Source of the DNA: an uncultured Paracoccaceae bacterium
Lineage (GTDB): Bacteria > Pseudomonadota > Alphaproteobacteria > Rhodobacterales > Rhodobacteraceae
Assembly (NCBI GenBank): GCA_947489445.1
Contig: CANLDN010000012.1
Location: 59,775 to 123,774, forward strand
Direction: 5' to 3'
Length of the DNA: 64,000 nt
The stretch's first letter is position 1, and each line of letters begins with the position of its first letter. The notes under the pieces are model-generated. The model made no database searches. It saw only the letters and a list, made by a program, of their open reading frames with translations, and was not told the origin of the DNA. The translations under genes and the position numbers were made by a program. Shown in pieces: positions 1 through 8,899 of the stretch.

Positions 1-94
1 TGCGTCAGAATGCATGCGCAGATGCCCCAAAGCCGTTGTCAGGGTGCGGGCCCTCAACTAACCTGCCCCTGTGACTTGTGGATCGGAGAGAATA

Positions 95-1507
95 ATGACG
101 ATGTTTGGATTACCAAAAGGCGCGGCCGTGGCCCTTCTGACGGTTGGTCTGACGGTCGGTGCAGAAGCACAAACAGTCCAGACAAAACAATATGATGATG
201 GTGGTGTCTACGAAGGAACTTTCGTTGACGGAAAGCAAGACGGCACGGGCACTTATCGCCTTCCCAATGGCTATGAATACACCGGCGAATGGGTCGAAGG
301 TGAAATCCGGGGGCAAGGCACCGCACGCTTCCCCAACGGGTCGATTTATGAAGGCAGCTTTGTTGCTGGCAAGCCCGAAGGTCAGGGACGAATCACATTC
401 GCCGATGGCGGCACATTTGAGGGCGATTGGGTCGACGGGAACATCACCGGACAAGGTGTGGCTGAATACGCCAATGGCGTGCTCTACCAAGGCGAGTTTC
501 GCAATGCGATGCACCACGGTATTGGCATCATGACCAGCCCCGGCGGTTACGTCTACGAAGGTGCCTGGGTCAATGGCGTGAAAGAAGGCCAAGGCACAAT
601 CACCTACCCCGATGGTGCGGTCTATGAAGGCGCATTGCGCGGTGGTGAACGCGACGGCACCGGTACGCTGACCATGGCCGACGGTCTGGTCTATGCGGGT
701 GCATGGGTTGATGGCCAAATCCAGGGCCGCGGGAAACTATCCCAACCCAATGGCGATATTTACGAAGGCGAACTGGTTGCGGGCCGCCGCGAAGGCGAAG
801 GCAGCGTCACCTATGCCAACGGCGACACTTACACGGGCACATTTGCCAATGACCGCCGCCACGGCACGGGGACTTTCCGGGGGACTGACGGCTACATTTA
901 TGTTGGCGACTGGGTCGAAGGGAAGATCGAAGGCAATGGTGAGGTCACCTACCCTGACGGGTCTGTCTATGTGGGCAGCTTTGCAGGCGATCTGGCCGAT
1001 GGCACCGGCACAATCACCTATCCCGATGGATCCACCTACGAAGGCAATTGGGATCAGGGCGTGATCAATGGCCGGGGTGTTGCAACATATGCAAATGGCT
1101 TGGTCTACGAAGGTGAGTTCCTGAATGCCAAGAACCACGGGCAAGGCAAAATGACCTATGCCGATGGGTATGTCTACGAAGGCGACTGGTCCGAAGGGCA
1201 GCGCAATGGCGATGGCCGGGCAGTATACGCAGACGGCACGATCTATGTCGGCGGCTTCCTGAACGGGCAACGTAACGGCAAAGGTGAAATCACCCTGCCA
1301 GACGGTTTCACCTATGTCGGCGATTGGGTCGATGGTGAGATCAGCGGCGAAGGCGTGGCCACATATGCAAATGGCGATGTCTACGAAGGATCGTTCGTGC
1401 GCGGTCGCCGTGAAGGCAACGGCAAGATGACATATGCCACCGGTCAGGAAAGCGTCGGAATCTGGTCGGACGGTGCGCTGGTATCGGAAACCAACGGCGG
1501 GAACTGA
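95..1507 (+). CDS. MORN-repeat exported protein
   Basis: A 470-residue protein made almost wholly of MORN repeats, 18 full units and a partial one, with a period near 23 residues (pattern YEGxWxxGxxxGxG followed by a variable stretch and YANG or YPDG). ATG 95 is chosen over the in-frame GTG 71 because GGAGAG lies just upstream and a signal peptide then starts at once (residues 1 to about 26, ending in GAEAQ). MORN repeats form beta-hairpin ribbons used as scaffolds or for lipid contact. The exported form suggests a periplasmic or envelope scaffold; that role is inferred. No catalytic domain is present. A strong terminator follows. Confidence 0.85.
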   Translation: MTMFGLPKGAAVALLTVGLTVGAEAQTVQTKQYDDGGVYEGTFVDGKQDGTGTYRLPNGYEYTGEWVEGEIRGQGTARFPNGSIYEGSFVAGKPEGQGRITFADGGTFEGDWVDGNITGQGVAEYANGVLYQGEFRNAMHHGIGIMTSPGGYVYEGAWVNGVKEGQGTITYPDGAVYEGALRGGERDGTGTLTMADGLVYAGAWVDGQIQGRGKLSQPNGDIYEGELVAGRREGEGSVTYANGDTYTGTFANDRRHGTGTFRGTDGYIYVGDWVEGKIEGNGEVTYPDGSVYVGSFAGDLADGTGTITYPDGSTYEGNWDQGVINGRGVATYANGLVYEGEFLNAKNHGQGKMTYADGYVYEGDWSEGQRNGDGRAVYADGTIYVGGFLNGQRNGKGEITLPDGFTYVGDWVDGEISGEGVATYANGDVYEGSFVRGRREGNGKMTYATGQESVGIWSDGALVSETNGGN

Positions 1508-1532
1508 TCGTCCAACAATAATCTACCAGATG

Positions 1533-1562
1533 GCTCCGGGTATCACGACCCGGAGCTTTTAT
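1533..1562 (+). terminator. Rho-independent terminator after MORN gene
   Basis: GCTCCGGG and CCCGGAGC pair as an 8-bp perfect stem around an 8-base loop and are followed by TTTTATT. It sits 26 bases after the MORN stop codon. Confidence 0.85.
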
Positions 1563-1631
1563 TGCTTCCGGGCCTGCGCAAACACACCGCATTGATGCAT
1601 CGCGGTGTACCAGCAGCGTGACCGTGTTACG

Positions 1632-2279
1632 TTACCAATTGCCAGACACAGACGCATCGGTCAGTTCCGTAGCCAGATCACCATCACCGAATATAACGGC
1701 CTTGAAAAAGGTACGATCTTCGCCGCGGACCGGTGCGGTGATCTCAACGAAAACCGTGCGGACCTGCAGGGGCTTGTCGTATCTACAACCGTTTGCGTAA
1801 TCGCTTTGCTTGCCGACTGCGGGTATGTCGCAGGTTTCAAATTCGACCAGCGCCCGACCAGTCGCCACATAGCTTGGGTTGAATGCAAGCAGTATCTGTT
1901 TGGCCCGATCCAGATAGGTTTCTGGCAATTGTTCTTCGGCCACTGCCGGTAAGGTCTGCCAAAAATCGGGCCGGTCACCCTCTTCTTCGATGTCCCGATC
2001 CATATCAAAATCGCGATCCTGTTCGATGACAACTTCATAGGTCAGTTCGCCATCGCGAAAATCAATCTCCCAGCGATTGCCACGTGGCGAAAACTGGGTT
2101 TCCATTTCCGTGATGCGCAATGTCGGCGTATCGACCACCCCCACAACGTCCAAGGCAAATTGAATGGCTTGCGGCGTTGTTGTGATTTCACCGCTGATGT
2201 CCGGTGTGGCCGTTTGCCCAATGGCCGCAAACGGTATGAAGCAGACGGCAACCGCGCTTAATAATTGGGTACATTTCAT
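1632..2279 (-). CDS. Exported protein of unknown function
   Basis: A 215-residue protein that I do not recognise. ATG 2279 is chosen because a clear signal peptide (MKCTQLLSAVAVCFIPFAAIG) starts there and GAGGAAA precedes it; upstream in-frame codons add no hydrophobic leader. The mature part is acidic, with a run rich in Asp and Glu near the middle, and has two cysteines about 15 residues apart in the C-terminal half that could form a disulfide. It is probably periplasmic. It is transcribed alone, in the same direction as the photolyase gene upstream, with a gap of about 126 bases. Confidence 0.7.
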   Translation of the reverse strand: MKCTQLLSAVAVCFIPFAAIGQTATPDISGEITTTPQAIQFALDVVGVVDTPTLRITEMETQFSPRGNRWEIDFRDGELTYEVVIEQDRDFDMDRDIEEEGDRPDFWQTLPAVAEEQLPETYLDRAKQILLAFNPSYVATGRALVEFETCDIPAVGKQSDYANGCRYDKPLQVRTVFVEITAPVRGEDRTFFKAVIFGDGDLATELTDASVSGNW

Positions 2280-2405
2280 AATATGTTTCCTCAAAGCGTT
2301 ATTATGATGTGATTTGTATTCAATCATAGCGCTGGAATGTAATTGTTGACGATGCAATGAAAGACATGTCGACTGATTGGGCGAAGTCCTGCCCGCCGAT
2401 TTCGC

Positions 2406-3932
2406 CTAAATCACGCCACCGCTGTCAAGTTTCTGCAACACCGCATGAGCCTCTGCCAACACCGTGTCCCGCCGATCTTCGTCCATCTTGTCCCAAACGC
2501 GGTACATATTGCCCATGCGTGGATTGCCCGTGAACCGGTCTCTGTGTCGATCCAGGAAATGCCAATAAAGCAGGTTGAACGGACAAGCATCCGCGCCGGT
2601 TTTGTCCTTCACCTTATAGGCGCAAGACCCGCAATAATCAGACATTTTATGGATGTAGTTGCCTGATGAGATATAGGGTTTTGACGCGATGATCCCGTCA
2701 TCGGCGAATTGGGACATACCAATCACATTGGGGGCCTCGACCCATTCATAGGCATCGGCATAAACCGCCAGATACCATTCATGCACCTCAGCCGGATCAA
2801 TCCCCGCCAGCAGGGCAAAGTTGCCCGTGACCATCAGGCGTTGGATGTGGTGGGCATAAGCCTCGGCCTCTGTCTGGGCTACAGATTTGGCCATACAGTT
2901 CATGCGGGTTTCGCCGCCCCAATACATGGCAGGCAGCTTGCGATCATGGCCCAGCGCATTGCGGGTCACGTAATCCGGCCCTTCACGGAAATAGATGCCA
3001 CGCACATATTCGCGCCAACCGATGATCTGACGGATAAACCCCTCAACCGCGTTCAGGGGTGCGTCACCATCCTTGTACGCCTGTTCGGCGCGTTCGCAGA
3101 CCTCAAGCGGATCAAGCAGCCCTGCGTTCAGATAGAGCCCAATAATCGCGTGATACAGGAACCGGTGGTCATTCAGCATCGCATCCTGAAAATCGCCGAA
3201 TTTGGGCAGGCCCCCTCTGATCCAATGCGCCAGATGCTGCCGCGCCTGCCCGGTATCGGTGGCAAACCAGAAGGGGCGCAGGGTGCCGAAATTGTCGGCA
3301 AAGTGATCGTCAACCAGATCCAGCACCTCTGCCACAACATCATCCGGCGTGAACTGCATCGGGCCACTGTAATCCACTTGGTCCGGTGCCGGCTTGCGGT
3401 TGTCATGGTCGTAATTCCACTTGCCCCCTTCAGGCTGATCACCATCCATCAAAAGGCCCGTCTTGCGGCGCATATCGCGATAGAAATACTCCATCCGCAA
3501 TTGCTTGCGCCCGTCGGCCCAATCATCAAATTCCTGATGGCTGGCGATGAAGCGGTCATCGGGCAGTTGATGGGTCTTCAGGGGCATGTCACCCAACGCC
3601 TCGATCAACCGCCATTCACCGGGTTCGGTGTAGACGACACCCTTGGCATCATACTCTGACGCGCGGCGGATCAACTCTCCGGTGATCGACCCGCAATTGT
3701 CGGGATCGTCCAGCGTGGTATAGGCCACCTGCCACCCGTCATCGCGCAGCTTAGCTGCGAATTTGCGCATCGCAGCAAAAAGGAATGCAATCTTCTTGGG
3801 GTGATGAGGGACATATTCCGCCTCATCCGCCACCTCTGCCATGACCACGACATCACCGTCCTTGTCGCATTTTCGCAAGGCGGACAGATTGGGCGACAAC
3901 TGATCGCCAAGAACAAGAACCAGTCTCACCAC
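2406..3932 (-). CDS. Iron-sulfur cryptochrome/photolyase (FeS-BCP family)
   Basis: About 508 residues, the usual size for the bacterial 4Fe-4S photolyase/cryptochrome group (Agrobacterium PhrB, R. sphaeroides CryB). The N-terminus LVLVLGDQLSPNLSAL is the family Rossmann start. Cysteines that would ligand the cluster are visible in TRMNCMAKS, DYCGSC and ADACPF near the C-terminus. Known members repair (6-4) photoproducts or act as blue-light sensors using FAD and a lumazine antenna; which applies here cannot be read from sequence. The start is GTG (3932, or 3929 in a GTGA overlap), overlapping the SDR stop, so the two genes are translationally coupled. Confidence 0.93.
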   Translation of the reverse strand: MVRLVLVLGDQLSPNLSALRKCDKDGDVVVMAEVADEAEYVPHHPKKIAFLFAAMRKFAAKLRDDGWQVAYTTLDDPDNCGSITGELIRRASEYDAKGVVYTEPGEWRLIEALGDMPLKTHQLPDDRFIASHQEFDDWADGRKQLRMEYFYRDMRRKTGLLMDGDQPEGGKWNYDHDNRKPAPDQVDYSGPMQFTPDDVVAEVLDLVDDHFADNFGTLRPFWFATDTGQARQHLAHWIRGGLPKFGDFQDAMLNDHRFLYHAIIGLYLNAGLLDPLEVCERAEQAYKDGDAPLNAVEGFIRQIIGWREYVRGIYFREGPDYVTRNALGHDRKLPAMYWGGETRMNCMAKSVAQTEAEAYAHHIQRLMVTGNFALLAGIDPAEVHEWYLAVYADAYEWVEAPNVIGMSQFADDGIIASKPYISSGNYIHKMSDYCGSCAYKVKDKTGADACPFNLLYWHFLDRHRDRFTGNPRMGNMYRVWDKMDEDRRDTVLAEAHAVLQKLDSGGVI

Positions 3933-4588
3933 GGGATCTCTTGCCCAGCATAATCATAAAATCCACCGGACTGGGCGGGGGTCAGATCATCAATCACCGC
4001 TAACAGGTTTGCCGCCGCCTCAGATGCCGGAACTGTTTTGTGCCGGCCTGCGTAATTGGTGGTAAATGGCGTTTCAACGGTACCAGGGTGCAGCGCCACG
4101 CAGATCGATTTCTTATGGGACCGGCCCAGCTCGATCGCGGCACCGTGAATGATCTGGTTCAGCGCGGCCTTGGATGCGCGATAAGAATACCAACCACCGA
4201 TCCGGTTATCCCCGATCGACCCCACCCGCGCGGACAAGGTCGCAACAACACCGCGCCCATCCTTGGGCAATAACCGCGCGACATGTTGCAGGATCAGCGC
4301 GGGCCCGATCGTATTGACCGCAAAAACCCGCGCCATATCCTCTGCCTTGATGGCCGACAGCGCCTTTTCCGGTTTGCCCCAAAGCGGGGCCAAAATGCCA
4401 ACCGCAACAAAGATCAGATCAAACGGCCCGTCCAATAAGCCCATTGCACGGGTGATCGTCTCAGGCTTGCCCACATCAAACCCGTCCTCCAACCGCGACA
4501 GCGTGACCACGTCCCATTTTTGCCCGCGCAACTGGTCAACCACCGCCGACCCAATCCCCCCGCTTGCCCCGATAATCAATGCGCGCAT
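3926..4588 (-). CDS. Short-chain dehydrogenase/reductase
   Basis: A 220-residue classical SDR. The Rossmann glycine motif is GASGGIGSA at residues 8-16; the catalytic set is a Ser in TLSARVGS and the Tyr/Lys pair in YSYRASKAAL, followed by the HPGTVETPF loop. The substrate is unknown; the fold implies NAD(P)-dependent oxidation or reduction of a carbonyl or alcohol. It overlaps the photolyase start by a few bases, so the pair is one operon. The gene is short for an SDR but lacks no core element. Confidence 0.88.
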   Translation of the reverse strand: MRALIIGASGGIGSAVVDQLRGQKWDVVTLSRLEDGFDVGKPETITRAMGLLDGPFDLIFVAVGILAPLWGKPEKALSAIKAEDMARVFAVNTIGPALILQHVARLLPKDGRGVVATLSARVGSIGDNRIGGWYSYRASKAALNQIIHGAAIELGRSHKKSICVALHPGTVETPFTTNYAGRHKTVPASEAAANLLAVIDDLTPAQSGGFYDYAGQEIPW

Positions 4589-5028
4589 GCAAACTCCTCT
4601 TGCTCGTGCAAAGCTAGGGCCGGGCTACCCGGCGACAAGGCGGCGCACCTCGTCGGGGTCTGCTTCGGTAGGGGTAGTTTAGTATTATAAACCGCCATTC
4701 TTGCGACGCACCGCGAAAGGGTCAAAGGAGCCCAAGGCGGTCGTCAGCTTTTCTCGCTGCATGCGCCCGCAGCACAAAATTTGCTGCAGTTGCTCGGTCT
4801 AGGATGCCGCGAGGCGGCGGGCACTGCTGCCATCCGTTCACCGCGCAGCGAGGTTTTTCGGGGCAACTCATAGGTCGCGGAGAAAACTGCCGTTCAGTTT
4901 TGAAGGGTCAACGTCAGCAATTGCGACATCGGGCTCGTTGACTTCGAAGTTGCAGTGGGGTGCGCTAACAGCCAAGAACTTAAGCCAGCTTTCTGCATGG
5001 CAAATCTATTTGTCGCCAGAGAGCCAGA
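4589..5028. other. Intergenic stretch, no gene seen
   Basis: About 440 bases between the SDR start and the 3' end of the histidine kinase gene. It should hold the promoter of the SDR/photolyase operon on the minus strand. I see no convincing coding frame, RNA gene or terminator with a T tract. It marks the left edge of the accessory region. Confidence 0.5.
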
Positions 5029-6138
5029 CTAGTTTGAAACGCTCAGTGGAATGAGCAAGGTGAAGCACGTGAAGCTGTCATCAGATCTGACGCGCAAGCT
5101 TCCGCCGTGAGCCTTCGCAATTTCAGACGCAATGTGCAGTCCAAGCCCTAAACCTTGCTGATCCTCTTGACTGGTGCTTCGGACGAAGGGATCAAAGAGC
5201 CTCGCCATAGCTGTCTCAGGGATGGGCGCCCCATAGTTTTTAACACTTAGCTCAAAACTATTCGCGCTTGGCTTGACGGCCCTGACCTGAATTGGCTTTG
5301 ATGGATCGCCGTAAGTCACTGCATTTCCTAAAAGGTTTGACAGAAGTTGACCAACCTTTGGAACATCACACCTGACTGTATCTAGATCGCCAATCTCCAG
5401 TTGTATTTTTCGATCCGCCTGTGACGAGCGCAACTCAGCAACTACCTGGTCAATTTCGGCCTTCAACGCCGGTCCAGCAGTTTCTGTCAGATGAATGCCG
5501 CTGCCCAAGCGGTTTCGCGCAAAATCAAGCACATTCTGAATGAGGAGTGACATGCGTTGTACGCTGCCGTTGGTCAGCTCAACGATGTCTTGACTGCGTT
5601 GACTGAGTGGTTCTCGCGATAGGATGTTCATCGCCGAACTGATCGACGCCAACGGATTCCGCAGATCATGTCCAAGTATAGCTATGAATTGCTCACGTAG
5701 CTGGGCTTCATGCAAAGACGTCGTCAATCGGTCTTCCGCTTTCGCGCGAGCGTCGCTTAGGTCACGTTCATACGCGCGTCGTGCATCTGCTAGTAGAAAC
5801 ACGAAGCTGGTCACTTTGCGTTCGCTGGAACCTGTTTCTTCTGCACTCAGCAAGACCGGCAGCTTATTCGCTTCGGCGTCTTTTAGATCAAAGCTGACCC
5901 CATCGACGTGCCCGTTGAGAGACAAAAGCGGAACGATTGAGGTTTCAAAAACAACACGGCTGGCCTTTGTCAGCATCTCCACGAACGGCGCACCTGTCAT
6001 TTGAAAGGCGTCCAGACCCAACCAATTGGCCAGCCTCTCGTTCACAGCAACTATCGTTCCTGTTTGATTAATTGTCAGTAGACCGTATCGCGCAGGGGCC
6101 GTATCAGGCCCAAAGCTCCCATTTTTGTTATCTGTCAT
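5029..6138 (-). CDS. Soluble PAS-domain sensor histidine kinase
   Basis: A 369-residue kinase without membrane segments. Residues about 15-125 form a PAS domain (GLLTINQTGTIVAVNERLANW start), then a short helical linker, a HisKA domain with the phosphorylatable His157 in AILGHDLRNPLAS, and an HATPase domain with the N box LLSNLLGNAVTYGD and G box QGLGLGLHIASE. No response regulator gene is adjacent. Its ATG overlaps the stop of the upstream RsbQ-like hydrolase gene (ATGA), so the two proteins are made together. In Bacillus, RsbQ supplies a signal to the PAS domain of RsbP; by analogy the hydrolase product may be the ligand of this PAS domain. Confidence 0.9.
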   Translation of the reverse strand: MTDNKNGSFGPDTAPARYGLLTINQTGTIVAVNERLANWLGLDAFQMTGAPFVEMLTKASRVVFETSIVPLLSLNGHVDGVSFDLKDAEANKLPVLLSAEETGSSERKVTSFVFLLADARRAYERDLSDARAKAEDRLTTSLHEAQLREQFIAILGHDLRNPLASISSAMNILSREPLSQRSQDIVELTNGSVQRMSLLIQNVLDFARNRLGSGIHLTETAGPALKAEIDQVVAELRSSQADRKIQLEIGDLDTVRCDVPKVGQLLSNLLGNAVTYGDPSKPIQVRAVKPSANSFELSVKNYGAPIPETAMARLFDPFVRSTSQEDQQGLGLGLHIASEIAKAHGGSLRVRSDDSFTCFTLLIPLSVSN

Positions 6139-6926
6139 GACACGAAGTTGCGGATAGCCGAGATCACCTGTTCAGGTGCCGTCAGGTTTGGGCAGTGGCC
6201 TGTCGCATCCAACAAAACAAACTCGCTTCCGGGAATTTTGTCATGCACGTACCTGCCTACGTATTCGGATGCGATAATGTCGTCGCGACATTGAAGGATG
6301 AGCGTCTTTGCAGAAATCTTGGATAGATCCTCCCGATTGTCGGAGGTAAACGTCGCACGGGCGAAACCATTTGCAATCACGGGATCAAGTTTGCAGATGC
6401 TGTCTGCAAGTTCTTGCCCATGTTCCGGTGCATCAGGATTGCCAACAATCATCGGCGCCATTGAAGCTGACCAGGCAAGCGGGTTTTCTTCCAGAGATGT
6501 GAGCAAGTCCTTGATGTCGTCAACTGTAAAGCCACCTTTGTAAGACGTGTCGTCAATGTAGCGCGGCGAGGGTCCGACCATCACCAAAGTCGAAAACATG
6601 TCAGGCCGCTCAACATGCGCGAGAGCGCCGATCATCGCACTAACAGAATGCCCAACGAGGATGCCGTCGCGGATGTTCAGTTCTTCGCCAATGTCGATAA
6701 CGTCTGAGGCATATCCATTGAGCGTGTCATATTTCGCAGGATCGTATCCCTCCGCATCAGAACCACCCGCACCTATGTGGTCAAAAGTAATTACGCTGAA
6801 GCTGTCTTCGAAGTGTGGCGCAACGTGCCGCCACATGGACTGGTCGCACCCAAATCCATGGGCAAAAACGATAGCACGCGCATCAGAGCCAGTCGTCTTT
6901 ACATTGTGGCGCACAACAGCATTCAT
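6135..6926 (-). CDS. RsbQ/KAI2-like alpha/beta hydrolase
   Basis: 263 residues from ATG 6926, close to the 269 of Bacillus RsbQ. Longer in-frame extensions upstream lack a ribosome site and family similarity. Family signatures are FAHGFGCDQSMW, the nucleophile Ser94 in GHSVSAMIGA, VMVGPSPRYIDD, the acid Asp216 in LILQCRDDIIAS and His244 in ATGHCPNL. RsbQ relatives (including plant KAI2/D14) process or bind a small hydrophobic ligand. The gene is coupled by a 4-base overlap to the PAS histidine kinase, which suggests a ligand-to-PAS signalling pair. The natural ligand is unknown. Confidence 0.88.
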   Translation of the reverse strand: MNAVVRHNVKTTGSDARAIVFAHGFGCDQSMWRHVAPHFEDSFSVITFDHIGAGGSDAEGYDPAKYDTLNGYASDVIDIGEELNIRDGILVGHSVSAMIGALAHVERPDMFSTLVMVGPSPRYIDDTSYKGGFTVDDIKDLLTSLEENPLAWSASMAPMIVGNPDAPEHGQELADSICKLDPVIANGFARATFTSDNREDLSKISAKTLILQCRDDIIASEYVGRYVHDKIPGSEFVLLDATGHCPNLTAPEQVISAIRNFVS

Positions 6927-7239
6927 ATGATTTTCCCAACACAAAAAGATATTCAGCAGCAAGTAGTATAGGTTAATAATGTTTTTCCAAGCCTTGCCCC
7001 CGCGTAGACCGGAATGTTCAAGAAGCCTTAAGTTCGGAAATTGACGTACCTGCCACTCCTTGAAGCCAACCTTTGCTGCACACAGTGAGTGAATGGATTG
7101 GGTTGAGAGCGGCCCTCTGCTTGTGAGGCAACGTCCGATCTTGGGCGCCTCTGACACCTGCCATTCCTTAAGATTGTAAGGTTGTCCTGTCAGCGCGGTG
7201 CTGATGATTGGGTATGGAGGGAGGATCGGAGGGCATATC
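6927..7239. other. Intergenic stretch with degenerate short repeats
   Basis: About 313 bases between the divergent hydrolase and recombinase genes. It must contain both promoters. On the minus strand two related copies of the motif AAGGARTGGCAGGT occur (around 7047-7061 and 7153-7169), about 108 bases apart; a third near copy lies at 15325-15338 on the plus strand. No open frame here looks coding. Confidence 0.45.
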
Positions 7240-7872
7240 ATGCCAAGAGTCCAACTTCCTGCAGTCACCCCCAAGCGCAAAGCCTGGAACAAAGGACGCA
7301 TCATCGGTCAGAAGCGGCCCCTGTTGCCAAGACAGGTCTGGGCGATCCGAGCGCGGCTCGAACTGGCGGGTTATCTACGCGATCTGGCTTTGTTTAACGT
7401 CGCCATCGACAGCAAGCTGCGTGGCTGTGATCTGGTCAAACTGGCTGTTTCTGACCTTGCCAAAGATGACCGCGTTCGTGAACGCGTGTCGGTGGTCCAG
7501 AGCAAGACTAAGCGGCCGGTACAGTTTGAACTGACGGAAAACACGCGTGAAACCGTCTTGGCCTGGGTAAAATCACCCGAGATGCTTGCGTGTCGGTTTA
7601 TGTTCCCGAGCCGCTTCCATGACCGCCCACATATCTCGACTCGCCAGTATGGACGGCTAGTTCGTGATTGGGTCACGGCGATTGGGTTAGAGCCAAGTGG
7701 ATATGGCACCCATTCGCTACGTCGGACAAAGGCAGCGGAGATCTACCGAAAGACCGGCAACCTCCGCGCGGTCCAACTGCTGCTTGGTCACACAAAGGTC
7801 GACAGCACAGTGCGCTACCTTGGCGTCGAACTTGAAGATGCCCTGAGCATCGCTGAGCGTATCGACATCTGA
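7240..7872 (+). CDS. Small tyrosine recombinase/integrase
   Basis: 210 residues from ATG 7240, with GGAGGG 6 bases upstream; the in-frame start at 7198 is less likely. It consists of essentially only the catalytic domain of a tyrosine recombinase: Arg in SKLRGCDLVKL, Lys in the SKTKRPVQF hairpin, HSLRR, the second His in LLGHTKVDSTVRYLGV and the Tyr nucleophile in the same segment. There is no separate N-terminal arm-binding domain, as in FimB/FimE-sized enzymes. It belongs to a small integrase group that I recall as widespread in proteobacteria. It marks the accessory region as mobile or formerly mobile. A perfect hairpin follows its stop. Confidence 0.92.
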   Translation: MPRVQLPAVTPKRKAWNKGRIIGQKRPLLPRQVWAIRARLELAGYLRDLALFNVAIDSKLRGCDLVKLAVSDLAKDDRVRERVSVVQSKTKRPVQFELTENTRETVLAWVKSPEMLACRFMFPSRFHDRPHISTRQYGRLVRDWVTAIGLEPSGYGTHSLRRTKAAEIYRKTGNLRAVQLLLGHTKVDSTVRYLGVELEDALSIAERIDI

Positions 7873-7880
7873 GCTAGCTT

Positions 7881-7903
7881 GGCGAACGGTCCGACCGTTC
7901 GCC
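7881..7903 (+). terminator. Perfect hairpin after recombinase gene
   Basis: GGCGAACGGT and ACCGTTCGCC form a 10-bp perfect stem around CCG, 8 bases after the recombinase stop. There is no T tract behind it, so it may be a transcript-end hairpin or a recombination/attachment site rather than a classical terminator. Confidence 0.5.
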
Positions 7904-8296
7904 ATCTCAAAGCAATTGCCCGTCAGCTACGTTGCGATGGTCAGTGCTGAGCCCAATGTGTCGGATGCTGCAGCGTGTTCATAGGGCCGCGAAGCGCTAA
8001 AAGCAGTCATGTAGAACCATACCTACCACCAAGCGCCATGATACGGTAATGAGGTTGCGGTCTGCGCAGCGGCTGTTCGCTAAGCAAACAACCTGCAAAG
8101 ACATATGACCACTTTCCATTCGAGGTTTTTGCTATTTGGCCGACCCCGATAAACGGCTGATTGAGCCAGAACGCAGTAACAGGGGGCGCTCCGTCAAATA
8201 CCCCTAGCAAGGAGCCCCAAAGTTTTTCCCACGAAAGCCTCTAGATAGGGTAGGAAGCCCTGACCCTTGATAATTTTGGGTTGTTATCGGGGCCAA
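7904..8296. other. Intergenic stretch, no certain gene
   Basis: About 390 bases between the recombinase hairpin and the sigma factor gene. A 67-codon minus-strand frame (8007-8210) exists but has no convincing ribosome site or recognisable family. The sigma factor promoter is expected here; I see no confident -35/-10 pair. Confidence 0.4.
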
Positions 8297-8899
8297 ATGA
8301 AAAATTCGAATACAGGCCCCAGTCAAGTACGAAATCCTATTTCAAGAGCCGATAGCGACGTGGACTTTGAAGTCTTGGTACGCACCAACGTCACATGGAT
8401 CCTGGCTTTGGCAAATGTTATTCTGAAGGATCATGCGAAAGCAGAGGATGCGGCGCAACTGGCTTTCTTAAAGATACATAAGGGTCTTGACCAATTTGAG
8501 GGTCGTTCATCGATGAAGACCTGGATGTACAGGATCGTTGTGAACGAAGCACTTATGATCCGGCGCAAAGACAAGAGTCGTGAAGAAAGCTTGATCGACG
8601 CGATGTTGCCCCGGTTTGACAAGAATGGATGCCGGTTTGCGGAAGAGACAATCAACCGTGAGACGGGCGAGACAATTCTGTCGAAGAAGCAGCAGCAAGA
8701 TGAAGTCCAACGCCTCATCTTAGCGTTACCTGACCAATATCGGATCGTTCTTTATTTGCGAGACATAGAGGAGATGACGACTGCACAGGTTGCTACGGTT
8801 CTGGACATCAGTGAAGCGAATGTGAAGGTGCGTTTGCATCGCGCCCGTGCTGCGCTCAAAAAAAGTCTGGGCCCATTTCTGGCTGGAGGAAAGTTTTGA
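8297..8899 (+). CDS. ECF-type RNA polymerase sigma factor
   Basis: 200 residues from ATG 8297; a TTG start at 8267 is possible in frame but less likely. Region 2 is seen in LKDHAKAEDAAQLAFLKIHK followed by GRSSMKTWMYRIVVNEA, and region 4 in LPDQYRIVLYLRDIEEM with the helix-turn-helix TTAQVATVLDISEANVKVRL. These are the two domains of a group 4 (ECF) sigma factor. The next gene, overlapping by four bases, encodes a zinc-finger anti-sigma factor, so the pair should work as a switch. Targets may include the downstream antiporter genes; this is inferred from position only. Confidence 0.93.
   Translation: MKNSNTGPSQVRNPISRADSDVDFEVLVRTNVTWILALANVILKDHAKAEDAAQLAFLKIHKGLDQFEGRSSMKTWMYRIVVNEALMIRRKDKSREESLIDAMLPRFDKNGCRFAEETINRETGETILSKKQQQDEVQRLILALPDQYRIVLYLRDIEEMTTAQVATVLDISEANVKVRLHRARAALKKSLGPFLAGGKF

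Noticed and set aside
95..1507. Regular repeats that might be a CRISPR array
   Set aside because: The periodicity is 69 bases in a single coding frame, with divergence at wobble positions, and matches MORN protein repeats.
2709..3659. 316-codon open frame on the plus strand
   Set aside because: Antisense to the photolyase gene; no recognisable domain.
4620..4700. Possible tRNA remnant or attachment site left of the accessory region
   Set aside because: The sequence near GTTTAGTATTATAAACC suggested a tRNA end, but no T arm or acceptor pairing could be built.
7881..7903. Classical Rho-independent terminator after the recombinase gene
   Set aside because: The stem is perfect but no T tract follows, so it is listed only as a hairpin of uncertain role.
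8007..8210. 67-codon minus-strand frame between recombinase and sigma factor genes
   Set aside because: No ribosome site, no family and low-quality codon pattern; may be a gene relic but cannot be supported.
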